Assembly (NCBI GenBank): GCA_947461445.1
Contig: CANHKV010000003.1
Span: forward strand, 24,950 to 88,949
DNA length: 64,000 nt
Source: Holosporales bacterium
GTDB lineage: Bacteria > Pseudomonadota > Alphaproteobacteria > Holosporales > Holosporaceae
Direction of reading: 5' to 3'
Made by a program: the position numbers and the translations under genes. This document shows, one piece after another, positions 39,339 to 48,437 of the stretch; within the stretch, counting starts at the first letter, position 1, and every line of letters begins with the position of its first letter. The notes under the pieces were generated by a model. The model was not told where the DNA came from. It made no database searches and worked only from the letters and a program-made list of their open reading frames with translations.

Positions 39339-39620
39339 ATGAAACAGGCCAGCTCTGTGCAAAACGCCTTTTCAAGTGGTTTGATTGTGCTGATAACTCT
39401 GGTCCTGTCCGCCTGTCAAATGGGCAGTCAATTGAGGGGAAAACACCATCTTATTGAAAAAAAGTATATCCCTCTGCGGGCCACTCCCTATGCCTGCCCC
39501 CAGTGTCAAAAAAGTTTGGAAAAAATATTAACATCCGAATATGAACACAACAGGGATGCTCTGGTGGCGGAGAAACAAGAACTGGGGGATTTTGGCCCCC
39601 AGCCGAATTTCTGTCATTAA
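39339..39620 (+). CDS. Small putative lipoprotein
   Basis: A 93-residue product with a lipoprotein-type signal (IVLITLVLSAC, Cys near residue 26) and a later CPQC motif (about residues 53-56). I recognise no family. It starts four bases after the DevC-like gene and may be co-transcribed with it. Its end overlaps the converging aminotransferase gene by four bases. The lipobox is the main evidence. Confidence 0.5.
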   Translation: MKQASSVQNAFSSGLIVLITLVLSACQMGSQLRGKHHLIEKKYIPLRATPYACPQCQKSLEKILTSEYEHNRDALVAEKQELGDFGPQPNFCH

Positions 39621-40834
39621 CACGCTTTGGATGGTGTCGCCCAGTTTTGCAAACGCTCTGTGGCTCGATGCAAGCGATCTTCACTGGTGGCATAAGAAAA
39701 ACGCATATATCCTGGCAAACCAAACTCCGTTCCCGGTACGCCACTGACATGAGCGTGTTTCAACATGGCTTGACCCAAATCCAAATCCGATTGTACCCCT
39801 TTTTGTTTCATCAAATCTAAAACATTGGCATAGACATAAAAGGCCCCAGCAGGGGATTCTACGGGCATGATGTCTTGCAAACCTTGGACCAAAAGATCTC
39901 TTCTTTTTTGAAAAATTTCTCTTCGCTGTTGTAAAAAATCTTGGGATTGTGGATCGTTCAGGGCCTGTATGGCTGCCCACTGGGCAATACAACTGGCCCC
40001 AGACGTGCTGTGAGACTGTAACCGTGTCATACCTGAAATAATGGATGCAGGACCAACCCCATACCCCACACGCCAGCCCGTCATGGAAAAGGATTTGGAC
40101 AATCCATTGACCACCAACGTCCGATCTTTTAGGGCGGGTTCTATTTCCAACAGGGTCGTAAAATGATACGGAGCATAGACCAAATGTTCATAAATATCAT
40201 CACAAATAATGAAAATGTCAGGACGTTCCAGCAATACATCAGCCAAATTACGCCATTCTGTTGGCGTATACACGGCACCTGTGGGATTGCTGGGAGAGTT
40301 CAAGAAAATACCCCTGGTGTTGGGCCCCATATGGGCACGCAAGCGTTCAGGCGACAGCTTAAAGCCATCCTGTTCCGGACACCCCACCATTACAGGTGTG
40401 GCACCAGACATTTCCACCATGGTGGGGTATGACACCCAATAGGGGGCCGGCACAATAACCTCATTGCCCGACTGGAACAGAACCATGCAGGCATTAAACA
40501 ACACTTGCTTTGCCCCATTTCCAACAATGACCTGGCTGGGCTGGTATCCAGATAGATGATTTTCTCGGACCAATTTATCCACCACAGCCTGTCTTAATTC
40601 AGGCAATCCCGCAATGGGGGTATACACATGTTCTCCGCGGATAATGGCTTCTGTGGCGGCGTTACGCACCCATTCTGGAACAGGCAAATCGGGTTCGCCC
40701 ACACTGAGATTGATGACATCTATACCCTGTTTGGTCAATTGATTCGCTTGTTCTGACATGGCAAGGGTGGGAGAAGACGGAATACATTTTACAAAATGAT
40801 TCAAAAATTCATTCATAGATCGTATCTTTTTCAT
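39617..40834 (-). CDS. aspC: Aspartate aminotransferase family protein (PLP class I)
   Basis: A 405-residue fold-type I aminotransferase. The PLP lysine lies in NGLSKSFSMTGWRVGYG. Asn and Asp ligands are in NSPSNPTG and IICDDIYEHL, and the substrate Arg is in YMRFSYA near the C-terminus. The Iγ-subgroup pattern fits alphaproteobacterial aspartate (and aromatic or glutamate/prephenate) aminotransferases. The exact substrate is an inference. No good ribosome site precedes ATG 40834, and an ATG six codons later is also possible. Confidence 0.9.
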   Translation of the reverse strand: MKKIRSMNEFLNHFVKCIPSSPTLAMSEQANQLTKQGIDVINLSVGEPDLPVPEWVRNAATEAIIRGEHVYTPIAGLPELRQAVVDKLVRENHLSGYQPSQVIVGNGAKQVLFNACMVLFQSGNEVIVPAPYWVSYPTMVEMSGATPVMVGCPEQDGFKLSPERLRAHMGPNTRGIFLNSPSNPTGAVYTPTEWRNLADVLLERPDIFIICDDIYEHLVYAPYHFTTLLEIEPALKDRTLVVNGLSKSFSMTGWRVGYGVGPASIISGMTRLQSHSTSGASCIAQWAAIQALNDPQSQDFLQQRREIFQKRRDLLVQGLQDIMPVESPAGAFYVYANVLDLMKQKGVQSDLDLGQAMLKHAHVSGVPGTEFGLPGYMRFSYATSEDRLHRATERLQNWATPSKAC

Positions 40835-40971
40835 TCATGAATCAACAGAATATCAAAATAACGGAATGACCGTTAGCCTTTGTCTGGGATATTTCCTGAG
40901 CACCCTTTCTTGCCAAAGAAGGAAATAGCCTTTTTAATAGAGGTATATGGAATTTTAATTTGATCTGTTTT

Positions 40972-42021
40972 ATGCGGCCCCCATTACATGGTGTTTTGGC
41001 ATCATTACCCCAGCCCATTATCATGTTGGCCCCCATGGCAGGCGTTACGGATTGGGTGTTTCGTCAACTGGTGCAACGGTACAGCGCCCCCAGCATGGTT
41101 GTATCTGAAATGATCGCCAGCCAATCCATGGTCAGACAGATCAAAAAAACCATGCTGCGTCATTGTCAAGAAGGCGAAAATATTGCGGTTCAATTGGCCG
41201 GAAATGACCCAGACATCATGGCCGAAGCGGCCCGCATCAGCGTGGACAAGGGAGCTTGTTTGATTGATATTAATATGGGCTGTCCTGTAAAGAAAATTGC
41301 CATTAACAGCTATGCTGGCTCTGCCTTGATGAAAGATTTACCTTTGGCGGCCAAAATTTTCAGAGCCATTGTTAAGGCCGTGCCCGTTCCGGTTACCGTA
41401 AAAATACGCAAAGGCTGGGATGATCAGCATCAAAATGCCCTAGACATGATTCATATTGCCCAACAGGAAGGCTTGGCTTATGTCACCGTTCATGGGCGCA
41501 CGCGCACCCAATTGTTTTCTGGAAAAGCCGATTGGGATTTTATTGATGGATTGCAAGATGCTGTGGATTTCCCCATTATTGCCAATGGCGATATTACGAC
41601 ACCAGAAGATGCGGCCAGAGTGATTAGGCGCACATCGGGTGTTATGATTGGGCGAGGCAGTTACGGAAAACCTTGGTTATTAGGACAAATTCGACATTTT
41701 CTACATACAGGGCAACACAAAGCTGCTCCATCTTTGTCGGAACAAAAAATCATCACATCAGACCATTTTCAAAGTCTTTTGACCTATTACGGCACCCAAC
41801 AAGGCCTGCTGATTGCCCGTAAACATTTATCCTGGTACAGCAAAGGTCTGCCCGGCGCATCGGATTTTCGTATGCAGGTTTTTCAAGAATCTGAACCCAC
41901 GGCCATCGTGGATCACATCACACGATTTTATGATGCGGCCATAGAACATGATCTGTCTGGCCCTGATCTGTCTGATCACAAAGAAAAGGTTGATGATGTT
42001 GCGTTGGCGGGCTGTTCATGA
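40972..42021 (+). CDS. dusB: tRNA-dihydrouridine synthase B
   Basis: DusB reduces uridines in the tRNA D-loop with FMN. The 349-residue product shows LAPMAGVTDWVFRQL at the N-terminus, the active Cys in INMGCPVKKI (about residue 105), the FMN-site HGRTR, and NGDITTPEDA. The gene (formerly nifR3) heads the ntr cluster in many alphaproteobacteria. Here it is joined by an ATGA overlap straight to an NtrY-type kinase, without ntrB or ntrC. ATG 40972 is chosen over an upstream TTG at 40960. Confidence 0.95.
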   Translation: MRPPLHGVLASLPQPIIMLAPMAGVTDWVFRQLVQRYSAPSMVVSEMIASQSMVRQIKKTMLRHCQEGENIAVQLAGNDPDIMAEAARISVDKGACLIDINMGCPVKKIAINSYAGSALMKDLPLAAKIFRAIVKAVPVPVTVKIRKGWDDQHQNALDMIHIAQQEGLAYVTVHGRTRTQLFSGKADWDFIDGLQDAVDFPIIANGDITTPEDAARVIRRTSGVMIGRGSYGKPWLLGQIRHFLHTGQHKAAPSLSEQKIITSDHFQSLLTYYGTQQGLLIARKHLSWYSKGLPGASDFRMQVFQESEPTAIVDHITRFYDAAIEHDLSGPDLSDHKEKVDDVALAGCS

Positions 42022-44132
42022 TTTTGGATGGGTTTTCCAATGTCCGCGCTCTTTATTTGACTGTATTATTCATATGCAGCACAGGATTGATGGTTTGGAT
42101 CATCAAAAAATTATGCCGGTTATGGCCGGAACGGACCACAGCGGACAGAAAATCCAGTTTTCAAATCAAAATGGCCAGAGCATTTGCTCTGTTTGTGATT
42201 ATCCCTTGTTTTGTTTTGGCATCTTTTTCTATCTTTTTTTTACATATTGGAATGCATACCTGGTTTAACCGCCTGGTTCAAACGGCCATCAGTGGTTCAG
42301 ATGCCATTTCCCAACATTATTTGCAAGAACAAAAACGATTGATCGAATTTCAAAGTCGGACCCTGATGGATGATTTACAACAGATTTCACCTCGTCAATC
42401 TCTATACCCCAATATATTCACCTATAGGTCAATGGGCCAGAGCAGCCCTCTGGTTGCCACACAATGGCTGACCATTTTAAATCGACACGAGGCATTGCAA
42501 GGTGTTCATTCTATGATTTTTTCATACCCTCTGATCACCCTGTCCAACAATACCTCTGTTATTACCATCCTGCCCCACGCTCTGTCCGTCAATGGTCATT
42601 GGCTGACCACATTGCGTCTGACCAACAGTGATGTTCAAAATGCCAAAGAATACGGCGGATATATTCGCTGTACCAAAGATTTTAAACATCTTTTACAAAT
42701 TGTTCCCCTGGGTACGCACACCAACACTTTTGTACTGATCTGTCGCCCCACAGATCCCATTATCCTAGAGCGCGTTTCGGAAACCCATACGGCTGCACAC
42801 ACCTATCAAGATTATCTGGAAAACAAAAAGTCCTGGATTTTCACAGTCGTCATTGTTTTTATCATTTTTACCATCATCTTGATTCTGGTGGCCATGATTG
42901 GGGGGCTGTCCTTTGCCCAACAAACCATTGGGCCCATCAGTGCATTGATCCAAGCGTCTGAACAAGTCAGACAAGGTCACGCCCCATTGATACAAACCAA
43001 TACCTTACCGGCCACCACTGAATTGCGCTATTTGATTCAAGTGTTTAACAGCATGTCGTCCGAGGTCAGCTCCAAGACAGAGGCCCTAAACAAAGCAAAT
43101 ACCCATTTACACAATCGAAATTTATTCATCGAGAGCGTGCTAGAGGGCATTTCCTCTGGGGTTATGAGTTTGGATCACTCTGGCACCATTTTATTTGTAA
43201 ACTCTCATGCAGAGACGTTGTTTCCCCATGCAAGCCCCTTACAAGGGCAAAACCTGATGACTCTGGCTCCTGAATTTTATCCTTTGTTTCAGCAATCATT
43301 GCGCAACACCACCATTATTCACAGCGATCCTGTGGCACTGATTCGGGGAAACCATATGCGCACCTTTCGTTTGCATATTCAATGCTTGGTGCTAACCGAT
43401 ACGGTTGTGGTCACCATGGATGATATCAGCACGTTGATTTCAGCACAAAAGAAAAGTGCCTGGTCGGATGTGGCCTGTCGCATCGCCCATGAGGTCAAAA
43501 ATCCCCTAACCCCCATTACCTTGTCGGCGGAACGCTTGCGTCGTCGATACATCAAGGAAATCCAGACAGAGCCAGAAATTTTCGAAGATTGTATCGATAC
43601 CATCATTCGACAAGTCAATCATATTGGTAATCTGATCTCAGAATTTTCTGATTTTGCACGCTTGCCTGCTCCCCAATTGGTGGATACGGATTTGAATATT
43701 ATTTTGGTTCAAATGATTGTGTTGTTACAACAGGCTTATTCCAATATTATTTTTGAATACACACCCCAGAGCATTCAAGTGCACTGTGATGCCCAACAAA
43801 TAGAACAAGTATTGAACAACGTGTTTAAAAATGCCATCGAATCCATACAGGAAACCAAACGTCACGATGGCCGCATCACCGTTATAATGGAAAACAATCC
43901 CGATTGGTTTGTTTTATCCATTCATGATAATGGCGTTGGCCTGTCATTGGATAAAGCCTTGGTCTTGTGCGAGCCCTATCAAACCACCAAAGAACAGGGC
44001 ATGGGGTTGGGTCTGGCCATTGTGCAAAAAATCATTGACGATCATGGGGGGCTATTCGCCATTCAGCCCAATACAAACGGCGTTGGGGCCTGTGTCACCA
44101 TTTCTTTGTTAAAACAAGCACCCCTTTGCTGA
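42018..44132 (+). CDS. ntrY: NtrY-like sensor histidine kinase
   Basis: A 704-residue membrane sensor kinase. Two N-terminal membrane segments (about 10-30 and 52-76) and a third near 280-305 enclose a periplasmic sensor region. HAMP (about 306-360) and a PAS domain (about 370-470) come next. The phosphoacceptor is the His in RIAHEVKNPLTPITLS, and the ATPase domain has NNVFKNAIESI, DNGVGL and GMGLGLAIVQK. The HEVKNPLTPI box is typical of NtrY. Its partner NtrX is not adjacent on either side. Coupled to dusB by ATGA. The signal sensed is unknown; nitrogen or redox status is suggested by the family. Confidence 0.92.
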   Translation: MILDGFSNVRALYLTVLFICSTGLMVWIIKKLCRLWPERTTADRKSSFQIKMARAFALFVIIPCFVLASFSIFFLHIGMHTWFNRLVQTAISGSDAISQHYLQEQKRLIEFQSRTLMDDLQQISPRQSLYPNIFTYRSMGQSSPLVATQWLTILNRHEALQGVHSMIFSYPLITLSNNTSVITILPHALSVNGHWLTTLRLTNSDVQNAKEYGGYIRCTKDFKHLLQIVPLGTHTNTFVLICRPTDPIILERVSETHTAAHTYQDYLENKKSWIFTVVIVFIIFTIILILVAMIGGLSFAQQTIGPISALIQASEQVRQGHAPLIQTNTLPATTELRYLIQVFNSMSSEVSSKTEALNKANTHLHNRNLFIESVLEGISSGVMSLDHSGTILFVNSHAETLFPHASPLQGQNLMTLAPEFYPLFQQSLRNTTIIHSDPVALIRGNHMRTFRLHIQCLVLTDTVVVTMDDISTLISAQKKSAWSDVACRIAHEVKNPLTPITLSAERLRRRYIKEIQTEPEIFEDCIDTIIRQVNHIGNLISEFSDFARLPAPQLVDTDLNIILVQMIVLLQQAYSNIIFEYTPQSIQVHCDAQQIEQVLNNVFKNAIESIQETKRHDGRITVIMENNPDWFVLSIHDNGVGLSLDKALVLCEPYQTTKEQGMGLGLAIVQKIIDDHGGLFAIQPNTNGVGACVTISLLKQAPLC

Positions 44133-44284
44133 AACAGTCTGGATGGTCCGTCACCTTGATCCGTCAAGAACTCTTTTTTATCAAAAGGGTGAAACGGTGC
44201 TGAGTTAGATCTGCCTCCCACTGCTTTCATGTTTTTTAAAGCATTTAATCCTATTCTGGCATAGAAAATTTTACCCAAAAAACA

Positions 44285-44686
44285 ATGAGTACACAAAAAA
44301 CATTTGCTTGTCACAAAATGATTCGCAGCAAAGACGCCGCCTTTATGCATCAACATCAGATTATGGCTCAAACACATCCCATATCGCCAGATCAAAAAGA
44401 GATTTGGATCAAGAAAAAACTCATCGGAGAAGCCCAAGAGGTATCCTCTGCCCAAACCCATGCCAAATCATTATCAGAGTTGATTGATGTGCAAGAAGCC
44501 ATTTTTGCCCTTTTGGATTTATGGGAAATATCCCACGATGGTTTTACTAAAATGTGCCAGGAAAAGCGGAATCTTCGTGGGTGTTACACCAATGGTGTGT
44601 TTTTAACCAGCGTCAGTCTGAATACAGACAATCCCCATTACGCCCATTATAAAGATCATCCAGAAAAGTTCACTCCTGTTTCATAA
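44285..44686 (+). CDS. MazG-like all-alpha NTP pyrophosphohydrolase
   Basis: A 133-residue protein with the order seen in small MazG/HisE-like NTP pyrophosphatases. HKMIRSKDA resembles the KLIRDKI start. KKKLIGEAQEV supplies the ExxE pair and LSELIDVQEAIFAL the ExxD pair that bind magnesium. KMCQEKRNLRGCYTNGVFL matches the KRxxRGGFxxxxFL end. Such enzymes remove noncanonical nucleotides. No histidine biosynthesis genes adjoin, so HisE is less likely than a house-cleaning role. No clear ribosome site. By inference from motifs. Confidence 0.7.
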   Translation: MSTQKTFACHKMIRSKDAAFMHQHQIMAQTHPISPDQKEIWIKKKLIGEAQEVSSAQTHAKSLSELIDVQEAIFALLDLWEISHDGFTKMCQEKRNLRGCYTNGVFLTSVSLNTDNPHYAHYKDHPEKFTPVS

Positions 44687-44789
44687 GTGATCCTCTAGAG
44701 GGCGGGCTTATGATGGATCGTTCAACAAGTCTAGGACCCTCTTTTGTGGAGCAACATAGAGAACGCCTCTTTTGGAGGCATCTCTTGGG

Positions 44790-44818
44790 GAGGGGACATA
44801 AAGATGGACCCCTCTTTT
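44790..44818 (+). terminator. Hairpin between converging genes
   Basis: GAGGGG (44790-44795) pairs with CCCCTC (44809-44814), loop 13, followed by TTTT. It lies between the MazG-like gene and the converging exported-protein gene. Confidence 0.6.
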
Positions 44819-44830
44819 ATGGTTTACGCC

Positions 44831-45340
44831 TTATCTATCTTGGATCGTTTGAGAAAACCGCTCAACAAATTTTTTGACTATTTTCGTCTGAGGATTGTCC
44901 GTTTCCCTGAAAGTTTCGCTTATTATGTTTAAGACCGCAAGCAAAAGCTCTCCCTTTTTAGCTGCTTCCACCAATATCTCTTCATCCATACCGCTCCGTA
45001 TGCGTTCTGTTATCTTCTTGTCAAGTTTTTTGTTGCCTGTAACCAACTTACCCATCATGATATTTACAGTACCATTGTAAATGTCAATATTACAATTAAT
45101 GGCATCTTCTATTATTTTTACTTCTTTTTCAATACTATCTGTAATATATTGAAAATATTTTTTACTGCCTTTTTTTGTGGCTTTTTGAAGATCAATGGTG
45201 TCATTGCGTGAAGATTGCAGTAAACAATTGACCAGACGACTCACTTTCAGCTTTTCGGCATGATCCTCAACATTTGCACTGACCACCGTCATACAGGTAA
45301 AAAAGCCAAATAAGATTCTGGCCCATATTTTTGTTTTCAT
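44831..45340 (-). CDS. Exported protein of unknown function
   Basis: I do not recognise the family. From ATG 45340 (AAGG nine bases upstream) the 169-residue product has a Sec signal peptide (MKTKIWARILFGFFTCMTVV, likely cut after VSA). It is otherwise helical and lysine-rich, with two Cys (NCLLQ and INCNI). There is no membrane segment after the signal. It is AT-rich compared with cysS next door. It is one of several short exported proteins of this window with no visible relatives among the core genes. Confidence 0.7.
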   Translation of the reverse strand: MKTKIWARILFGFFTCMTVVSANVEDHAEKLKVSRLVNCLLQSSRNDTIDLQKATKKGSKKYFQYITDSIEKEVKIIEDAINCNIDIYNGTVNIMMGKLVTGNKKLDKKITERIRSGMDEEILVEAAKKGELLLAVLNIISETFRETDNPQTKIVKKFVERFSQTIQDR

Positions 45341-45452
45341 ATTTTCAACCTTATACATAAAATGTTTACCATGGCTATATTACACGAGCCATAATTCAAT
45401 TGTAACACGACCATCAATCAGAATAAAGATATGGCGCACGGCCATATCCATT

Positions 45453-46844
45453 TCATACCAAGCGCCAAGATGTCTGCGCACCCGTATCTTCTAATACAAT
45501 GCTTTTTTGCAACAGTTGGGCGCGAATGGCATCGGCCCCAGCATAATCTTTTGCAGCTCTGGCCTGCTGACGTTGCACAATAAGGGCTTCGATATCCTCT
45601 TTGGACAAAGGCAAATCTTTGGGTTGAAACCAGGCCGAAATATCCGCACTGATCAGCCCAAAACACAGAGCACTGTTGTACAAACGTTGGGCCAAATCTT
45701 GGTCTCCAGGATTTTTATGCAACAATCGTGCCATTTGCTGTAACCGATTCAGAGCAAAGGGTGTATTTAAATCATCACACAATGCAGACCAATATCGTGC
45801 ATCCAGGGCTTCTTTGCTGACCCCTGCTCCATATTCATCCGCATAATTCACACCTGTTGCGTTGCTCGAACGATCCAGTGCCCGATAAATGCTGTCAACA
45901 GAAGTGCGTGCTTGATCTAAAACGGGATTCGTCCAATCCAGAGCGTGACGGTAATGACTGGTTAGCAAGGCCCAACGCAAAACTTGGGCGGGTTGAACCT
46001 TTAGGGCATCATGCAGGGTGATAAAATTACCCAAAGATTTCGACATTTTTTGACCATTGACCACCAACATCCCGGTATGCATCCAACATTGAGCACAATC
46101 GGGTTCATCAGAGCATGCGCACGTCTGAGCCCGTTCGTTTTCATGATGGGGAAACATTAAATCTCGTCCACCGCCATGAATATCCATCATGGCCCCCAAA
46201 TAATGGGTGCTCATGGCGGAACATTCGATATGCCAACCAGGACGCCCTCTGCCCCAGGGACTGGCCCAACCAGGCTCATCATCGGCAGACGGTTTCCACA
46301 AGACAAAATCCAAAGGATCTTTTTTGTAATCGGCCGATTCGACTCTGGCACCAATATTCATTTGATCCAAAGACATTTTCGACAATTGTCCGTAATGGGG
46401 TGACTCTGACACATCAAACAATACGTGATCTGCACTGACATAGGCCATTTTTTTGCCAATCATATCCCCAATCATATCAATCATGGATAAAATCCAATCC
46501 GTGGCTTTGGGTTCATGGGTTGGCGGCAACAATCCCAAATCCCCAATATCTTGATGAAACCAAGGGATGGTTTTTTCTGTCCATTGCCCAATACTCACTC
46601 CGTGATGTTTGGCCGCCGCATTAATTTTATCGTCCACATCCGTGATGTTGCGCACATAAGTCACGGATGGATAAATCAGACCCAAAACGCGATACAGCAT
46701 GTCAAAAGCCAACATACACCGGGCATTGCCCAAGTGAATGCGATCGTAAACGGTTGGACCGCACACATACATGCCCACATGATGGGGCACAAGGGGTAAA
46801 AATTCTGTTTTATGCCCAGAAAGGCTGTTGTATAAAAAGAGCAT
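45453..46844 (-). CDS. cysS: Cysteinyl-tRNA synthetase
   Basis: CysRS charges tRNA-Cys, one gene for which is at 62952. From ATG 46844 the product is 463 residues, close to the usual ~460. It has GMYVCGPTVYD (zinc Cys), the HIGH-class motif HLGNAR and the zinc ligands in IECSAM and FPHHENERAQ. KMSKSLGNF follows, and a C-terminal helical domain with QQARAAKDYAGADAIR. The frame is open 20 codons further up, but that part is Cys-rich and unlike the family. The ribosome site is weak. Confidence 0.96.
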   Translation of the reverse strand: MLFLYNSLSGHKTEFLPLVPHHVGMYVCGPTVYDRIHLGNARCMLAFDMLYRVLGLIYPSVTYVRNITDVDDKINAAAKHHGVSIGQWTEKTIPWFHQDIGDLGLLPPTHEPKATDWILSMIDMIGDMIGKKMAYVSADHVLFDVSESPHYGQLSKMSLDQMNIGARVESADYKKDPLDFVLWKPSADDEPGWASPWGRGRPGWHIECSAMSTHYLGAMMDIHGGGRDLMFPHHENERAQTCACSDEPDCAQCWMHTGMLVVNGQKMSKSLGNFITLHDALKVQPAQVLRWALLTSHYRHALDWTNPVLDQARTSVDSIYRALDRSSNATGVNYADEYGAGVSKEALDARYWSALCDDLNTPFALNRLQQMARLLHKNPGDQDLAQRLYNSALCFGLISADISAWFQPKDLPLSKEDIEALIVQRQQARAAKDYAGADAIRAQLLQKSIVLEDTGAQTSWRLV

Positions 46845-46978
46845 CGAACAAAACCGGTAAGAGCAACACCATATGCTGGCATGGTAACAAAAAATCATCC
46901 CCATGGGAAATCATCGTGGATGGCGCAATGGCTTTATGCTATAGTAATGACGCACCCCCATCATCAGAGAATTGACCT

Positions 46979-48397
46979 GTGTCTGTGCCTTATAGCCAAG
47001 AAGTAGAGCAAGCCCTGTTGGGTATTTTATTGCGAAAAAATCAGGCCACAGAGCAATTGCCCGAATTGTTTGCTGCCCATTTTTTCTATGAACCCCTGCA
47101 CCAACGTATTTATACGGCCATTGTAACGTTGATCCAACGGGGCAATGTGGCCAATCCTCTGACGCTGGCTCAATACTTTAAAAAATCCGAATCCACAGGC
47201 CAAGAGGCTGCCTATTTAACGGAATTGGCAGGATTATTATTGCCATCCCGAAATACCCGCGATTATGCCCAACATATTTTTGATATGTATTTGCGTCGAC
47301 AACTGATTGAATTGGGTCAAGTGCTGGTGGAAGATGTGCAAAAAATTACCCTCGATGGTCCCACCCCCATAGAACACATCGAAGCTGTGGAGCATAAGTT
47401 GTTTTCCTTGACGCAATGGGGAACCGATCGCGGACCGATACCTTTTGGCCATGCGCTGGATCAAGCCATTTCCATGGCAGAAACGGCGTATAAAAGAGAC
47501 AGCCGCATTGTGGGGGTATCCACGGGGTTTGCGGATATGGATAAATTATTGGGCGGACTGCACCCATCGGATCTGATTATTATTGCAGGGCGACCATCCA
47601 TGGGTAAAACAGCATTGGCCACCAATATGGCCTTCAGTGCGGCTGCAGCCCAATTAAAATCGCCAGACGGTGACGGAGCAGCGGTGGCCTTTTTTTCCCT
47701 AGAAATGTCTGCCAATCAATTGGCCATGCGATTGTTGGGACAAGAAACAGGCATTTCATCCGACCGCATTCGCCGTGGTGCCATCGAACAAAGTCATTTT
47801 CCCGCCTTTGTAGAAGTATCGCGAAAATTACATGGATTGCCCTTGTTTATTGATGATACGCCAGCCTTGACCATCGCAGGATTATTGACCCGGTGTCGGC
47901 GATTAAAGCGTAAAGAGAACATCGGTCTGGTATTGATTGATTATTTGCAGTTGTTGTCATCCGGGCGATCGGGTGGGGACAATCGGGTGCAAGAATTATC
48001 AGAAATTACCCGTGGCTTAAAGGCATTGGCAAAAGAATTACAAGTCCCCGTTATTGCCCTGTCCCAATTATCACGCGCCGTGGAACAACGCGACGACAAA
48101 CGGCCTCAATTATCGGATTTGCGCGAATCCGGCACCATCGAACAAGACGCCGATGTGGTTATGTTTGTGTACAGAGAAGAATATTATGAATCACGTAAAA
48201 AACCCACCGAAGGGTCGGAAAAAATGGCCGCCTGGCAAAAAACCATGTCCGATATTTATAATGTGGCGGAAATCATCATCGCCAAACAGCGTCACGGCCC
48301 CATTGCCACGGTGCCATTACATTTTGACGCCCAACGTACCAAGTTTTCTAATCTAGCCAAAGATTCCCATTATGCCTCGCGCATTCCACAAGAATGA
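46979..48397 (+). CDS. dnaB: Replicative DNA helicase DnaB
   Basis: DnaB is the hexameric helicase loaded at the origin by DnaA. The 472-residue product has the N-terminal helical domain (SQEVEQALLGILL onward). The RecA-like core has Walker A GRPSMGKTALA (about residues 203-213), Walker B LVLIDYLQLL and the DLRESGTIEQDADVV box. It begins with GTG at 46979 (AGAGA upstream). Divergent from cysS and followed directly by waaA. No intein or insertion is seen. Confidence 0.97.
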   Translation: MSVPYSQEVEQALLGILLRKNQATEQLPELFAAHFFYEPLHQRIYTAIVTLIQRGNVANPLTLAQYFKKSESTGQEAAYLTELAGLLLPSRNTRDYAQHIFDMYLRRQLIELGQVLVEDVQKITLDGPTPIEHIEAVEHKLFSLTQWGTDRGPIPFGHALDQAISMAETAYKRDSRIVGVSTGFADMDKLLGGLHPSDLIIIAGRPSMGKTALATNMAFSAAAAQLKSPDGDGAAVAFFSLEMSANQLAMRLLGQETGISSDRIRRGAIEQSHFPAFVEVSRKLHGLPLFIDDTPALTIAGLLTRCRRLKRKENIGLVLIDYLQLLSSGRSGGDNRVQELSEITRGLKALAKELQVPVIALSQLSRAVEQRDDKRPQLSDLRESGTIEQDADVVMFVYREEYYESRKKPTEGSEKMAAWQKTMSDIYNVAEIIIAKQRHGPIATVPLHFDAQRTKFSNLAKDSHYASRIPQE

Positions 48398-48437
48398 TTA
48401 TAGAAATGCGCCCTTTCCCAGGCATGTTGGTTTTATT

